The notes beneath the pieces were generated by a model. It made no database searches and had not been told where the DNA came from. It saw only the letters and a program-made list of their open reading frames with translations. From assembly GCA_020284085.1 (NCBI GenBank), contig JACEVL010000129.1, positions 1,330,664-1,394,663 of the forward strand: a stretch of DNA of 64,000 nucleotides, given 5' to 3'. Below, piece by piece: positions 18,817-30,611 of this stretch (its first letter is position 1; each line of letters opens with the position of its first letter). This DNA comes from Aporrectodea caliginosa (taxonomy: Eukaryota; Annelida; Clitellata; Crassiclitellata; Lumbricidae). Position numbers and translations under genes: made by a program.

Positions 18817-21800
18817 CTACGAATTAAATTACACACAGGCTCATTATTCAAGTCAGATGTACATACATTTATTCAGAATTCAATTACATTTGTTCTCCTA
18901 TATTTTGTTAAAGAGAAAGCTTTCAAACAGCTTCAATGAGAAGGTCTCTATGATGCAACTGGCTCTGGAAAACCATTACCCTACATTACAAGGGAAGCAC
19001 TCAATCATACATCTTGCACAAATTGGGCCAATGTTTTTTTAGACGTATGTTGGTGGGTCTAAGCATGTCAAGAAGTCCATCCTTTCTCACGCAGTCGCCT
19101 GCAGGTCAAGATGATACACGAAAAAAATACCATCATGCATACAAAATCCACTGTTGAAACAAAAAATAAGTCTGACATGCAAACTCATCAAGAGTAATGG
19201 TAATGGTAATTGAAATTTATATAGTGCCACTTCAAGAGAGACTTGTCACAGACACTCCCAACCTAACACAATAACACCACGATTGAACAAAATAGTCTTC
19301 AAGCGTTTGCGGGAGGCTGAGAAGATCATGTCGCAGGTTGTTAGGTAGCTTGTTCCAGGAGCATGGAAATTCCTTTATCCGACCACAGCAAAAACTTCTG
19401 TGCTGGACCATGCAAGTTCGGGCCAGTGGAAGAACCATGTTACAGAGCGGAGAAATCTGCAACCAGCTCAGAAATTATCAAACAAATTCAGCATTTGGAC
19501 AAAATAATCTGCTCAAATGATGAAGGCATATCCAATATCGATGAGGCTGTTGACGTGCACAAAACTCCAAAGTTATTATTGCATAATACGTAACAGATTT
19601 TTTCTTTACCTTGATAACATCTGAAATTCCTTTATCACTGAGGCATCGAAGAAGAGTTTCATAGTTGTAATTGAGACCAGGAACCAACATTGGAAGCTAA
19701 AACAGCAAGTGAAAACTTTTGTTGACATTTGATATTTTTCTCAATATGCAGTTCTATAAAATGAATTGATTCCATGTCCAAGCGTTCCCAGAGCCTTGGA
19801 GGCTCTGCTATAGGCCCTTCACTGCACAGTACTTGCATAGCCAATTACAGTCAATTTAATAGTATTAACCTGGAAAAACAAGCAACCATCATCAGAAAAC
19901 AAGGACATTAATTTTTTTAAACAAGGTAAAACAGATTGGCTAAAACAACAGACAGAAGTGGCGAAAAATAAGTGCAAGCGTAAAAACTGTTAAATGCGTA
20001 AGAAAACATGAAAGTATTATGGTATTATTATTATCATACATCAAAATCAAAAATAAAATAAAACAAGTGTTATACTACAAAATAGTTAAACTAAAAACCT
20101 ACCATGATCAGCGGTTTGTAAAGGTCATACAGTTTGTGGTCATAGTCGAAGGTTATGTACAGATCAAAACATGACTGTGACAGTGATGTATTCTGAATGC
20201 CAATGGACAACTTAAAGACTGGTCCAATGCCAGTAATCTGTAAATAGATACAAACACATTCCATAACTTATCACCAGAGAAGTATGGCACTACTTTCACG
20301 TATAAAAAAGAGGCCAGCATTTATCCACAGAAGTCATTATTACAACCAGCAGTTATTGAAGACTGGTGTTTAATGGGAGTAAGTGGTGTTTAATTCGTTC
20401 CTCACGCTAAAAGAAGTTTTACGGTATTTTTCCTGTAATACTGCACTTTTTCTGAACGTGTTATATTGTAACCAATTAGCTGAACACTTAAAGCCTTTGA
20501 GTGTGCATGTCCAAACTTCCCAGAATACAGTCACTGCATACTGACTTTGAGCACAGATGCTTAATGTCATCTACAACTTCTTGTCATCAGGTAGCTGAAC
20601 TACATTAATTTTATTATTATTATTTTTTTTAATAGTCTAGAAAGGCCCTACTCATCTATCTCCTGGCCGGCGAAAGTGCCCCCAAAGGCCACTGCATTAA
20701 AACGTTGTATCGTCAATGAGATACGTTGGAACAAAAAAGATGTTGTCCGTGGATCTCCAGTTATTATTATTGTACTGTATTTGTATTTAAAAATTCATAA
20801 AGCACCTCTCACAGTTATTATTATGCATTTATTAAGCACCACTATCTAATGGCCATGCATCAACTGATGGAGCTGAGCAACTGTGAGTGAAGAACTTGCT
20901 CAAGGTCCCTACACAGTAATCATCTTTGGTGATGTTTGAACCCATACTCATCGTTTTACAAGGCAAGCACTCTAGTCAATCAGCTATCGTGTCTCATTCA
21001 TTTGTTCATTAAAAAATTTATATAGCGCCCCTTCAAGATAACTACTCAGACGCGTCTCATAATAACATAATAAATAGTACTAATAATAACACAGGCAATC
21101 TTAACTATAGGAATTACTTCTGCATGTAGCTTGACAGGGTCAGCCTGACTAACTGAAACAGGTGTCAAGCTTTTACGAAGAGCTGTAACGTAGTTTCTGG
21201 CGGTTTCCAATCGCAATCGGTAAAGGTCCTGCTGGAACTGACGATACATATCTGTGCAAACAGCATCGAAACAAGAAAACCAAAAGTCAGAACATGAATC
21301 CAGCTACATCAGAAGCAGTGGAAAACTCATTTTACTGATAGCGTTACGCATATGTAGTGAGCTGCAACGATGTTATTTGCAAGCAACGCCTGTTAAAAAT
21401 GGGTTCGCATAACAAGTGATATGTGCTAAAACTGTTATCTGCGAGAACAGTAAAGCATATAATATTGCAAGCTTTAATTTATTAAATTTATAAATTAATA
21501 CTTAATTTACGTTACGCATGAATGACTGCATTACTTATGTGAGGATGTAAGTATGTACATATGTATGTGCACACGCACACATATATTATATATACATATA
21601 TATGTGTGTGTGTGCATGTATGTGTGCGTGCATATGTGTATGTATGTATGTATATTTATCCTAACACTTTTATGTATCTAATAAAAGTACTGCAAAGGCA
21701 TGCCATTATAAGTTAACCCATTATGTTATATTGTATACATGTCGCGCCTGTTATTGAGGCAAAGTGCCAAAGACCTTACCCACTGCATTCTCTCTTTCTC

Positions 21801-24800
21801 TAACTGTTTGATCCAGGAAGAGCTTTGTTTTCTTTGGTACATCCAGCTTCTGGTTTTGTGCAACAGGAGGACCAGCAACCAGAGGCTTGTTATCAAACTG
21901 TGCGGTTCTCTTCAAGACCTTAATGATTAGCCCTCCTCCTAAAAATCAAATCAAGAACTCAATGACTAGTCCTTCTAGATATGAAATTAAGACCTTAAAT
22001 TGGCCCTCAGTATGTAAAGGTAACACTATCTTCTACGTCTCTTGCTGCTCCAATTTTAAGCATCATCACTTTCAATGACTGAACACCTGTGAATGAGCTG
22101 AAACCTCTGAGTCCCATGCAATCAGCAAGGGACTCCGAGGATTTGAGCAATGAACATAGCTTAAGCTCACGATTATGCTCTCACTTCTCACCAGCACAAA
22201 CCCATATCACTTGACTGCAGTGTAAATACAATGACAAACCAACACCTTTATAACCAACAACTTGCATCAGTACCCAATTACTGCTTCCTATAGGATGAAG
22301 GGTTGAGTTAAACCCGGATAGTTGAGAATATTTTGGATGAATACGCATCCCAGTACTAACCACACTCATGCTGCTTAATTTACTGTGCTTGCCAGTGTTA
22401 TACCTGCTTTTCAGTCTACCACCAAGTAGTTTCAGGCTTATCCTTGTTTAATTGTTTCCAGCTACCTGCACTTCTGAGGTTAATTCATAATTAACATGAA
22501 ATAGATATCTCAATAATAATAATAATAAACAACAAATCATAAATAATAATTTGATTTCTTATCCTGACCTTTAGCGGCCATGATGAGAGAAGAATCTTCT
22601 CTTCCAAACTTTCCAAACTTCATTCCAGTGACGGTGTCTTCGACAGGCATAACATCCACCAGGTTTTTGTCCAAGTAAGTATGTACTTCGTTGTTGGTCA
22701 GCGCAACCAACACAGCCTGGATTCCTTTAGTCTTGTAGTCCATCAGTTCCATTGTCATGATGCTACCCGGCAATTTGTTAATCCACAGGCGCTTACCCTG
22801 AAATGAGCATCAGCAACTGAGTCAAGCACGCCTAATTTTTGCTTTTGTGGGCACTGACATTCTGAGTACCCATCCTTAAACTAGCATAGGCAATTGATTT
22901 ACAACAGGACTTATTTTCGCCCTTAGGGACACCAACATTATGAGTTATGCAATATGCATCCATCCTTAAACCAGCATCAGCAACTGAGTTACAACCAGCT
23001 TGGTTCTATCCCATGGGGTACTGAAGCCTGAGTTATGCATTTACTAATATTAGAAGTATTAGCAATGCACATCTGATAAACAAAAAACCTGAGTTCTGCA
23101 AGTCATGGGTTCCAAAAGCTTTAGTTGAAACTGATACATTCCTTTCAATAGGGCAAACTCAAATGGTGAGCTTACCTTATCTTTATCCTTAGAACACTAC
23201 ATGTTCCTTTCAGGAAGTTTTTAGGCTATAACCGTTTCAGAGCCTATAGATGCTACTTCACTGGCACACATGACTCTTTGTGCTGCTTCACGTATTTAGA
23301 GACTTCCACTGGTATCAAAAGTCTACGTTGTGTATTATGCGGATACCGACGGTTTAACTTTTCATGCATCACATGGAAACTGAAACCTCATCAGAAATGG
23401 TTGGGAGGAACGGTTTTACTTAGTCATCAGATACCAATGATGCGGGGTTACATATGGCACAGTGGCTGATTGGTTAGAGTGTTCAGCCTGTAATGCAGAG
23501 AGTACAGGTTCGAGCCGCAATTGCTGTGTAAGGTTTGAGCAAGTCCTTCATATTGCTCAGCCAGATGTTCTGTCAAGTGAACTTTGGAAGGAGGGCAATA
23601 TCAATACAGTTGTATTGCATTGTTGAATTGTATTGTACATGGTTGGCAATGTCATCCAAAGGAAAATACTGATGATGATTATGATGGTGATAGCCATTAC
23701 AATCAACCACAACTGCAATGCTCATCATGTTGATAACGATGATTAAGTCGATTATAATGTGATAAGATAACTATGACATAGTCAGAAACCTTGAAGTTGT
23801 AACACTGAATGGTTTCATCCATGCATCCGACTACGATGGATTTTCCAAGGCGCTGTAAGCCAACTGGTTGAGCAGTTAGCTGGAAGATCAGTTTTCCAGC
23901 TTTAGCCCCACTAACAGTTAAAGAAACAGAAAAATTAAACAATCTGGAAAGTTTACCAATACGACATTTTGATAAATCCTATTATTTTACACTCTTATAT
24001 AAAACTACATCATACTCTTCTCGTAAAACTTCATGTAGATGTGACTGTTCTTGAATAGTAAACCAGTACTTGAATATAATTAATTAATCAAACAGTCTAG
24101 TATTTGTTCTTGAATATTAAAACAGTGGTTTTAGCAAAGTAAATGTCAGTTTTCATTGCTGATTGTGCATTTCAGTCAAATTCAAGAGACATAAAGTCAA
24201 ACTGAGACATAAAGTTGTCCAAATAGTAAATCCAACACTATAGTGACTATACAACAAAATAAATATTTTACCGTTTGAAACCATAGATTCCACCATTTCT
24301 GGAAGCGGCCAGGATTGTGAATTCGACATCAAACAATCCCGATGTGTCAAGAAACACTGGAACTGCAGGTAGATCCATCTGTGGAACAAGCAAGCAGAAA
24401 TGTAGCCAGACACATTATATTGTCTGGATTTCAAAATAACAATAACATTTGCCTATATCGAGAACCCTTGTGGCCTTTCAAAGTAACTGTACAAAATAGT
24501 CTAATAGTAGGTCAGAGGTTACTGAATCAGATAGTCTATGTCTTTGAGCCTTCCAGCCACACTAAGACTTACATAAATCATATATTACTGTATTTCGGCA
24601 TAGCCTTCTTAACCTGCAATTCACTGAAATGAGGCAACGGTGGTGTTGCTTCTTGAAGACCACATGCAATGGTTCTGCTGTTATAACTGCATTGCTAGCA
24701 AACAATGCTGATACATTCTATTGACATGACATGGACAGGTTCTAAACATCCATTGACAGTTCCATCTCTCCAACTTATATTCCCCAGACAGCCAAGTTCC

Positions 24801-27800
24801 TTGGGCCCAAAGCAAGCCTGAATTGTGCCATTTCGTGGCAAATTGAGACCATCTATGGGCCCACAAAAATTGCTGCCATGGTAAATGATTTAACTAGCAT
24901 TAATCAAGGGTTTTGTGTTTTCCATCCTTGTATGCCAAGCTTTCCAAACAGGCACCAAAAACTCAGTCTGAAGAAAGCGAGTTGCCTTGTGCGAGTACGT
25001 ACTTGTTAGTATGTTGTCCAGAATTAGTTGAACAGTAAGTGAACACTAAAATCTTTTGAGCATGCCCTAGAAATGCTCTTTGGAGACATTCTCACATCAG
25101 TTCTAAATGAATGTCGAGATGCCTTTTACAAATCAGATTATCAAGAGCCATACCTTTGCCAGAACAGTAAATGCTTCAGGATCTAAGACATACAGCTCCT
25201 TGCTCTCTGTTCCAATCACAAGACAACTGATACCGTCTTCAACAGCCATCGACTTCTTCAGCGTAGCCATGCAAGTTATGGCCGTCTAAAACCACAAATA
25301 AGACTTACTCCATCTATGCTCTAACGTACAGCAGAAGCTTCGGCTGTGTTCACAAAAATGTACTAATCATGGAATGTTTTCTTCATCAATGCTGATACAG
25401 TTCAGAGGAGTAGCACCAAGTAAATGTCTGAATATATTACATTTAATAACAAATGCTTAAAAATATAATTCAACAAAACTAAGAAAATGAAGTCACTAAC
25501 AATTCATACCCATAACTGCCTCTCAGGTTAGCTTAAGGTACTGTTATTCTTCTCTTACAGAGCTCTTCTTATGATAGAGCTATTCTGCCATATACACTAA
25601 ACTTTTCTTACAACATGCTCAATTATTTCACAAATTCTTCTATAGCATATTTTGAGATTACAAATCCAAAATTGAGCTTTAGAATGCTAATTTGTTATAC
25701 ACAGACAGTCTACATCTGGAATACAAAAACTCATTACAAACTGCAATTGCTATGGCTCTAACAGGCAGTGCTAGAACAAAGTTCCAGTCTGTTATGGTCA
25801 TTTCCAACAATCTGAGAGAACCTTAAGTGATACACAGAGAGTGTTGCTTAATAAAAAACGCATCCAATCCCAGAACTTATAAAAACTGTTCACAAGAGAG
25901 AGAACACACTTGTCGTTTAAGTGGAGTGTCCTTGTGTGTGAGAATGAAATCGGAATAATTCTGTTTGGCGCAGTCCAGTAGCTTCAGACTTCGTACGGTT
26001 AGAATTGTCCCTTGGGCTCTGAGATTGTCAAGGACTTCTATGCCCGTTGAATACTTCATCTTGCCCTATCGGAACCAAACCACCAAAAACAAAAACTATA
26101 TTCATTTCATAATTTGTAAACAGTCTCAACAGTTTGAAACAAGAAATCAAATATTGTTTATCCGCCATAGGCAGCTACTGTCTTAGAAAACTGATCCTCT
26201 GGATATTGACCTCATTACGGCTTGATTGTGATTGTCAGTTGATGCTCTTTGCATTAAACACCAGTGTGATAGACGTTACTAATTAGTTGCAGATATATGC
26301 AAAAAATGACTGATAATTAAGTTGCAGCACATGCGTACGGCCTAAGCTGAGCCTAGCTATGAATTTCAAAACAAAGTTGTTTTGCTTACTAGAAATAAAT
26401 GCTGCTTTCTTTCTCCCAGCATATAATCGCATATTTGGAAACAATCGAAGCATGATGTCATTTCATGGAAGTTTATGAATTATAATATCGTGTGATAAAA
26501 AATAAGAGTCATTACCATTGGTATATTTTAAACAAACTGTACCTTTTAGGTACACTTTAAGATTTCAACAAAATAGTTAACATATTCAAATAATTGTTTA
26601 GAATAGAAAAAAATTAGGAGTCTAATTGTTATTGTGTAAACTGTTAAAGAAGAAATGAAAACAGCAAGAGTTGACTGACATCCTTCAGCTGATTCCAGGT
26701 ATCTTGTTCCACTGGGTCGATATCCAGCGACGGTAAAGTGAACTTGAAGTAAGGCCGAAGATTTTTGTAGACATAAATGAATGGGCCAGATGCCACTGCA
26801 ATTGCTGTAAAACAATACATTCAAATTTGTACATAGAAGGACATGTACCTCAATCAGATTGACTGATGTGCAGGTCGCTGTTCTGCACGACCCAACCATG
26901 ATATCAGTTGTTGCCACCAAAATTCAAATCCTGGCTTCACCATCTTAATAATCATAATCCTCAAAACATTTTCCAAGCTCTTGCTCATCTGAGTAACATC
27001 TTTCCTCATTTTCAGATGAGGACCTCATACCTCTTTTTCTGTGTTGCAGACCTATTTATTCCAAGGAAAATGTGTTTAGGATTGTGTAATTTAAAAATTA
27101 TGCATGAAATGAAAAATCTTATATTGGTAACTATATTGTTATGTTACATAGCAAAGTAACTCTTACACTGCCTACAGCTTAACATTTTTACCTTGTTTTA
27201 TTATCAACCTTACTGCTGATTTGGCTGATTTGGGATAGCTTCAATCAAAAATTTATCTAACTAACTTATGCATCAATCAATAAGTAGTGAAAACATTAAA
27301 ACATAACTAAACCTGGTGTACGAGGATCATTTGTGTCAAGGTAGAATGTCACAACACTCGTTGGCAAATCCAGAAAAGTATTCTCCGACACCAGGGTCGT
27401 CCCTGCAGAAAATTTTTAACATACTGATATTTAAGCCACACAATTCAAATGACTTAAAGTCTCATTTCAAAGGCATAATTAACTACAGACAGAAATGAAG
27501 GTTTTTACAGTACTATGGTCTAAATTGGTTATACTTGGTGGAACTTATCCAGGGGTGTAGACGAGCCGGAGCGGTCCGGAGTTCCGGTACTTATTATTTA
27601 GCCGGAGCCAGTGTTTAATCTAGACACGTCTCTTGGGTGGGAAAGTTGGAGTGTTAAGTACTTTATCTACTAAACCTTATATCCCTAGGTCATCAGACAG
27701 ACAAACAGATATTAGACAAAGACATGGAGAAACTGGGCATGACCCCCAAAACCTAAGCTATCTGAGACTGTGACACTCAGGATCACCATACTGGTAACCC

Positions 27801-29240
27801 TTTCCAGTCCCAGTGTGACAGTAGGGGCATCAGGCTGATCACACTTCCCCTAGGTCGACGAATCAACATCTCATAGGATAACAAAAATGAAAATAAATCT
27901 CAAACCTTGCACTAAACAAAAGTCATTCACACATTCATTTCCATACCTTTGAATACTTTGAGTTTGATGTTGCCGGTGTCTGTGCCAAGATCTGCAATGA
28001 CTAGTTTAGCATCGCCATCTGCATTTATATCAGCGAGCGTCATGCACTGACTGAAAGTGTTGATCGAGGCTATCGGATCATAGAAAACATTGATCCATTT
28101 GTTGCTGCCTGTCTTGTGTTCCTCTTTCCTGAAAGATATATAACAAAATCAAATCAACAAAGTCAACTAACATTTCTATCTTACTGTAGTGCAAGAACAC
28201 GATTTAAAATGGCATGAATAGATAACGCATAGCTGTACACAGGCAGCAGCCTACATTTAGCAGCATAAGGGTGCAACTTAGCTCAGTGTATAAAATGCGG
28301 GCAATCACAAGGAAGTTAAACACCAAGTTCTTGAATTTAGTTATCAGTTTCAAGAGATCAAGCACCTTGGCAATCAACGTCACGTTACGTCAAGCATTGC
28401 CGCAAGATGCAGCTAGGGTGACCACATGTCCGGGAATTAATATAAAGTCCCACATCCCGGACAACTCCTTTCCAGGACAATGAAACGCACCCGGAATGCA
28501 TTTTTCTATAATTAAATACGTTGAATTTGCTATTTTAATTGTCCAATAATTAGACAGTAAACGAAATAACAGCACCAACAAATATGCAGCGCTGCACAAA
28601 ATTTAAAAACCTGTGGCACAATGTAACGTTAAGAGTGTGGTAATGTACATGGTTGAAACCATAACCAGTCACTTTATCAAGTCTTTACTAACGATGCTTG
28701 TATATTTTTGGCTTGTTATCTTTCTAATTAAAACATCTACAAATCAAATGCTTAATTCTGGTCTAAATCTTAAAAATATATTTCAGTGAGGCATTGCGGA
28801 TGCATAGCGCTCGATAAACATTTAGAATCGAGATCCGTAAGTCTACTGTCGTCGTAAGTGTCGGTTAGGGTCAGGTTAACCATCGTCAGAATCGGTTAGG
28901 GTGAGGTAAGGCGTCTTGAGGGTCGGTTAGGGTTAGTGTCGTCATTATAAAACATGGTACCTTACGCGCAGCATGCCAACAGATACCGTATAACGCCAGT
29001 AGACTTACGCACCCCGATACAACATGTTTGCCTAGTGCTCTTCCCAATGAGCCCAGCTCCTAACTGAATTTGACTTAGATTGGAAGCACTGTGGTGTCCC
29101 GGGATGGCAGAAAAGAAATGCGGTCACCCCAGAAGCAGTCCAAATAAGATAAGCGGACGTTCTATTTAATACACTGTAGATTGTCATCTAGGTTTTCCGT
29201 ATAACAGACTAATTATTTGCCCATACCCGTCTTCCGACAT
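18730..29240 (-). CDS. BBS1: Bardet-Biedl syndrome 1 protein (BBSome subunit)
   Basis: Fourteen minus-strand exons join to 1758 nt, that is 585 residues plus stop (human about 593). All boundaries are GT-AG and all phases agree. BBS1 is a core BBSome subunit with an N-terminal beta-propeller and C-terminal GAE-like domain. It binds ARL6/BBS3 and carries membrane cargo in and out of cilia. Diagnostic segments include [20 protein letters not shown] (exon 2), [19 protein letters not shown] (exon 4), [17 protein letters not shown] (exon 9), [17 protein letters not shown] (exon 10) and [13 protein letters not shown] (exon 13). The methionine in SLIMAA (about residue 382) corresponds to human Met390, the common disease site, and is intact. 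The gene lies head to head with DNAI3. Introns hold LINE and SINE pieces but no break of the frame. Confidence 0.96.
19197..19480 (-). mobile_element. LINE tail in BBS1 intron 13
   Basis: Minus-strand translation gives [20 protein letters not shown] plus [20 protein letters not shown], a LINE ORF2 C-terminus. Its 3' end is the GGCACTATATAAAT box (complement at 19215-19228), so it lies in the sense orientation of BBS1. Confidence 0.65.
19610..19696 (-). CDS. BBS1: BBS1 exon 13 (residues 529-557)
   Basis: Phase 0 to 0, 87 nt. Encodes [20 protein letters not shown] then DKGISDVIK; the human counterpart has [20 protein letters not shown]. Confidence 0.95.
20103..20237 (-). CDS. BBS1: BBS1 exon 12 (residues 484-528)
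   Basis: Phase 0 to 0, 135 nt. Encodes [20 protein letters not shown] and [16 protein letters not shown], part of the C-terminal GAE-like beta sandwich. Confidence 0.93.
20795..20995 (-). mobile_element. tRNA-derived SINE in BBS1 intron 11
   Basis: Minus-strand A-box-like TAGCTGATTGACTAGAGTGC and B-box-like GGGTTCAAAC sit about 30 bp apart. A body ending GGTGCTTAATAAATGC follows. The acceptor stem is not intact, so it is not a functional tRNA. Confidence 0.6.
21118..21251 (-). CDS. BBS1: BBS1 exon 11 (residues 439-483)
   Basis: Phase 1 in, phase 0 out, 134 nt. Encodes [20 protein letters not shown] then [11 protein letters not shown] and VKLHAE; human has [20 protein letters not shown]. Confidence 0.95.
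21545..21660. repeat. CA/TG/TATG microsatellite
   Basis: Compound (GT)n, (CA)n and (TATG)n runs in BBS1 intron 10. Confidence 0.9.
21780..21938 (-). CDS. BBS1: BBS1 exon 10 (residues 386-439)
   Basis: Phase 1 to 1, 159 nt. Encodes [15 protein letters not shown] and [20 protein letters not shown]; human has GGLIIKILKRTAVF and VPRKTRLYVDQTLRERE. Confidence 0.95.
22569..22797 (-). CDS. BBS1: BBS1 exon 9 (residues 310-386)
   Basis: Phase 0 in, phase 1 out, 229 nt. Encodes [58 protein letters not shown]. It carries the conserved methionine equivalent to human Met390. Confidence 0.97.
23455..23640 (+). mobile_element. tRNA-derived SINE family 2 with LINE-type tail
   Basis: The head has an A-box (TGGCTGATTGGTTAGAGTG) and B-box (GGTTCGAGCC). 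The 3' end (GAACTTTGGAAGGAGGGCAA, then TACAGTTGTATTG repeats) matches the 3' end of the LINE tails at 3843-4046 and 37980-38375. It sits in BBS1 intron 8 against the gene's direction. Confidence 0.8.
23790..23910 (-). CDS. BBS1: BBS1 exon 8 (residues 269-309)
   Basis: Phase 2 in, phase 0 out, 121 nt. Encodes [20 protein letters not shown] and [16 protein letters not shown], matching human IELSAQPVGL and VLVVGSTQDSLHGF. Confidence 0.94.
24272..24378 (-). CDS. BBS1: BBS1 exon 7 (residues 234-269)
   Basis: Phase 0 in, phase 2 out, 107 nt. Encodes [20 protein letters not shown] and [13 protein letters not shown], matching human LPSVPVFLEVSGQFDVEF and AACRNGNIYILRR. Confidence 0.95.
25154..25285 (-). 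CDS. BBS1: BBS1 exon 6 (residues 190-233)
   Basis: Phase 0 to 0, 132 nt. Encodes [20 protein letters not shown] and [20 protein letters not shown], nearly collinear with human. Confidence 0.96.
25910..26065 (-). CDS. BBS1: BBS1 exon 5 (residues 138-189)
   Basis: Phase 0 to 0, 156 nt. Encodes [38 protein letters not shown] and DTPLKRQ; human has IQSLRFLQLELSEMEAFV and SNSIKRQ. The donor GTGTGT is weaker than its neighbours. Confidence 0.93.
26680..26804 (-). CDS. BBS1: BBS1 exon 4 (residues 96-137)
   Basis: Phase 1 in, phase 0 out, 125 nt. Encodes [20 protein letters not shown] then [20 protein letters not shown]; human has [20 protein letters not shown]. Confidence 0.97.
27313..27402 (-). 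CDS. BBS1: BBS1 exon 3 (residues 66-96)
   Basis: Phase 1 to 1, 90 nt. Encodes [20 protein letters not shown] and TNDPRTP; human has the same PLPALPAAAATF ... EPRTP layout. Confidence 0.93.
27947..28128 (-). CDS. BBS1: BBS1 exon 2 (residues 5-66)
   Basis: Phase 2 in, phase 1 out, 182 nt. Encodes [48 protein letters not shown]; human has [20 protein letters not shown]. Confidence 0.97.
28200..28830. other. BBS1 intron 1, part; no gene seen
   Basis: No coding signal that fits either neighbouring gene. Open frames on both strands around 28270-28600 are short and have no family match. Confidence 0.4.
28838..29025. mobile_element. Short TIR element with GGTTAGGG motifs, copy 1
   Basis: Internal ends GTAAGTCTACTG and CAGTAGACTTAC are complementary. 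Between them GGTTAGGG occurs three times. The segment is the diverged reverse complement of 29999-30186. It lies in BBS1 intron 1. Confidence 0.7.
29227..29240 (-). CDS. BBS1: BBS1 exon 1 (start codon, residues 1-5)
   Basis: ATG at 29240 reading down gives MSEDG, then donor GTATGG. The 14-nt coding part leaves phase 2, exactly what exon 2 needs (GG plus G). Vertebrate BBS1 also has a short N-terminal peptide on its first exon. The 5' UTR extends upward an unknown distance. This is the only phase-compatible ATG-plus-donor I found between exon 2 and DNAI3. Confidence 0.75.
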
Positions 29241-29719
29241 TTTTAGATATTATTCAAACTGAGTACACAAAATCCGAAAATTCCATTCGCAAAGCGTCAC
29301 TGACAGCGGAAGTCGAAGCAAATCCGCAGCAACAGTTCTTATGTATCGAACGATTAATTCCAAAATCAATTTAGGAATGATTTTAAATTTGATAACTGAT
29401 TTCACATTTTTAATCATCTGAATCTATAAAAAAAACTCTCAGTTTAGAAATTTTTCGAATTATTTAGCTAGTATAAATGTTCACTTAGCAAAAGAATAGT
29501 TAGAAGAAGCCTGAAGTGTTTCCTTACTTACTTCTTAATGTTGATCGCTTTAATTAGTTGCAATCAACTATTTAAATGACCTAAGTATAAGTTGATAATA
29601 GCTATGAATTTATACTTTAAATACAGAACATAAAAGTTCTGTGCTATAGATGGTCAGAAAAAGGAAAAGATGTATGATGTGGAACATTAAAAAGAACACC
29701 GGAAGTGGTGGAGGTACAT

Positions 29720-29744
29720 GTCCTTAGCAACGGTTGCGAAGGAC
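29720..29744. promoter_or_regulatory. X-box-like RFX site (palindromic)
   Basis: GTCCTTAGCAAC (29720-29731) read on the minus strand is GTTGCTAAGGAC, which fits RYYNYY-RRNRAC with no spacer. The overlapping GTTGCGAAGGAC (29733-29744) fits with one mismatch. It lies about 45 bp before the end of the untranslated first exon of DNAI3. Confidence 0.6.
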
Positions 29745-29759
29745 GGTTTTTGAAAGTGC

Positions 29760-29789
29760 TCTAGTTCTCTTCAAAAGTTAGATTTCGAC
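29760..29789 (+). other. DNAI3: DNAI3 untranslated exon 1 (3' boundary only)
   Basis: GATTTCGAC followed by a consensus donor GTAAGT at 29790. The next acceptor, TTTTATTAG, ends at 30611, just before the DNAI3 start. The transcription start is unknown, so the 5' limit given is arbitrary. Confidence 0.55.
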
Positions 29790-29998
29790 GTAAGTTTTAA
29801 TTAAGTGAGTCTCATTTATGCTTTCTTTGTGTTATTTTTGCTCTGTTCAAACGATGCGTTTACAGTATGTGATAATCTTATTGCTAAGTTGCTGTCCCAC
29901 CGAAATTCTGTAGGCTACATAATTATGTCTCTAAAGTCTTCAAATGCATAACTAAGAAATAATTTATTAGCAAATCGTTCAATAAATGCTTGGGCTAA

Positions 29999-30186
29999 CT
30001 TATAGTATCGGGGGCTGAAGGATTATACAGTATCTTTTGGCATGCTGCGTGAACGCCGGACGGTACCAGGGTTTCTAATGACGACCCTAACCCTGACCTT
30101 AACTACAAGCCTATTAATCACCCTAACCGACGTTCACGACGCCAGTAAACTTACACACTATGTCCTTCAGCCCCCGATACTATAAG
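29999..30186. mobile_element. Short TIR element with CCCTAACC motifs, copy 2
   Basis: The outer ends are perfect 24-bp inverted repeats (29999-30022 and 30163-30186, starting CTTATAGTATCGGGGGCTGA). The inside is the diverged complement of 28838-29025 and carries CCCTAACC words. It lies in the first DNAI3 intron, so the two copies sit either side of the shared promoter in opposite orientation. Confidence 0.85.
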
Positions 30187-30611
30187 CTTGCCAATGCTTG
30201 TGCCAATTTTCTACATCTCCCAGTTCTTGAGTGAGTTAGCTGAACCCTAAATATGCTTATCAGCGAACCGCATCCCTTTTGGTCATATACTGTGAGCTGC
30301 CATTATTGACACCCAAGGCCAGTTCTGAGCTTTAAAGCAGGCTATTCTAAAGTTGTGAAGTAATGACTTGCCAGTAACCTAAAGTATAACCAATACAGAA
30401 ATGCTATTATTGTTGCTGCACTGTAGGCTATTATTACCAATTTGCCATACTACATATATAATTAATTTACAATATATAAACAGATAAACACAAGCATGAT
30501 GTAAAATTAATAAATGAAATATAAGAAATTAGTATGATGAATCATATGTAACACTGTAGTTGGTAATTAAGACTTGGCATTTTTATTGTGACTTTCCTGT
30601 GGTTTTATTAG

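Larger units (their letters stand above)
29241..29789. promoter_or_regulatory. Divergent BBS1/DNAI3 promoter
   Basis: About 550 bp separate the BBS1 start codon from the first DNAI3 donor. A consensus ETS/GABP site ACCGGAAGTG lies at 29698-29707, and a second GCGGAAGT at 29306-29313 on the BBS1 side. A near-perfect palindrome at 29720-29744 contains GTCCTTAGCAAC and GTTGCGAAGGAC, each resembling an RFX X-box half-pair. RFX factors drive ciliary genes across animals, and both flanking genes are ciliary. Co-regulation is inferred, not shown. Confidence 0.65.

Noticed and set aside
28860..28945. Interstitial telomere repeat
   Set aside because: GGTTAGGG occurs three times but not in tandem. The words belong to a TIR element found twice.
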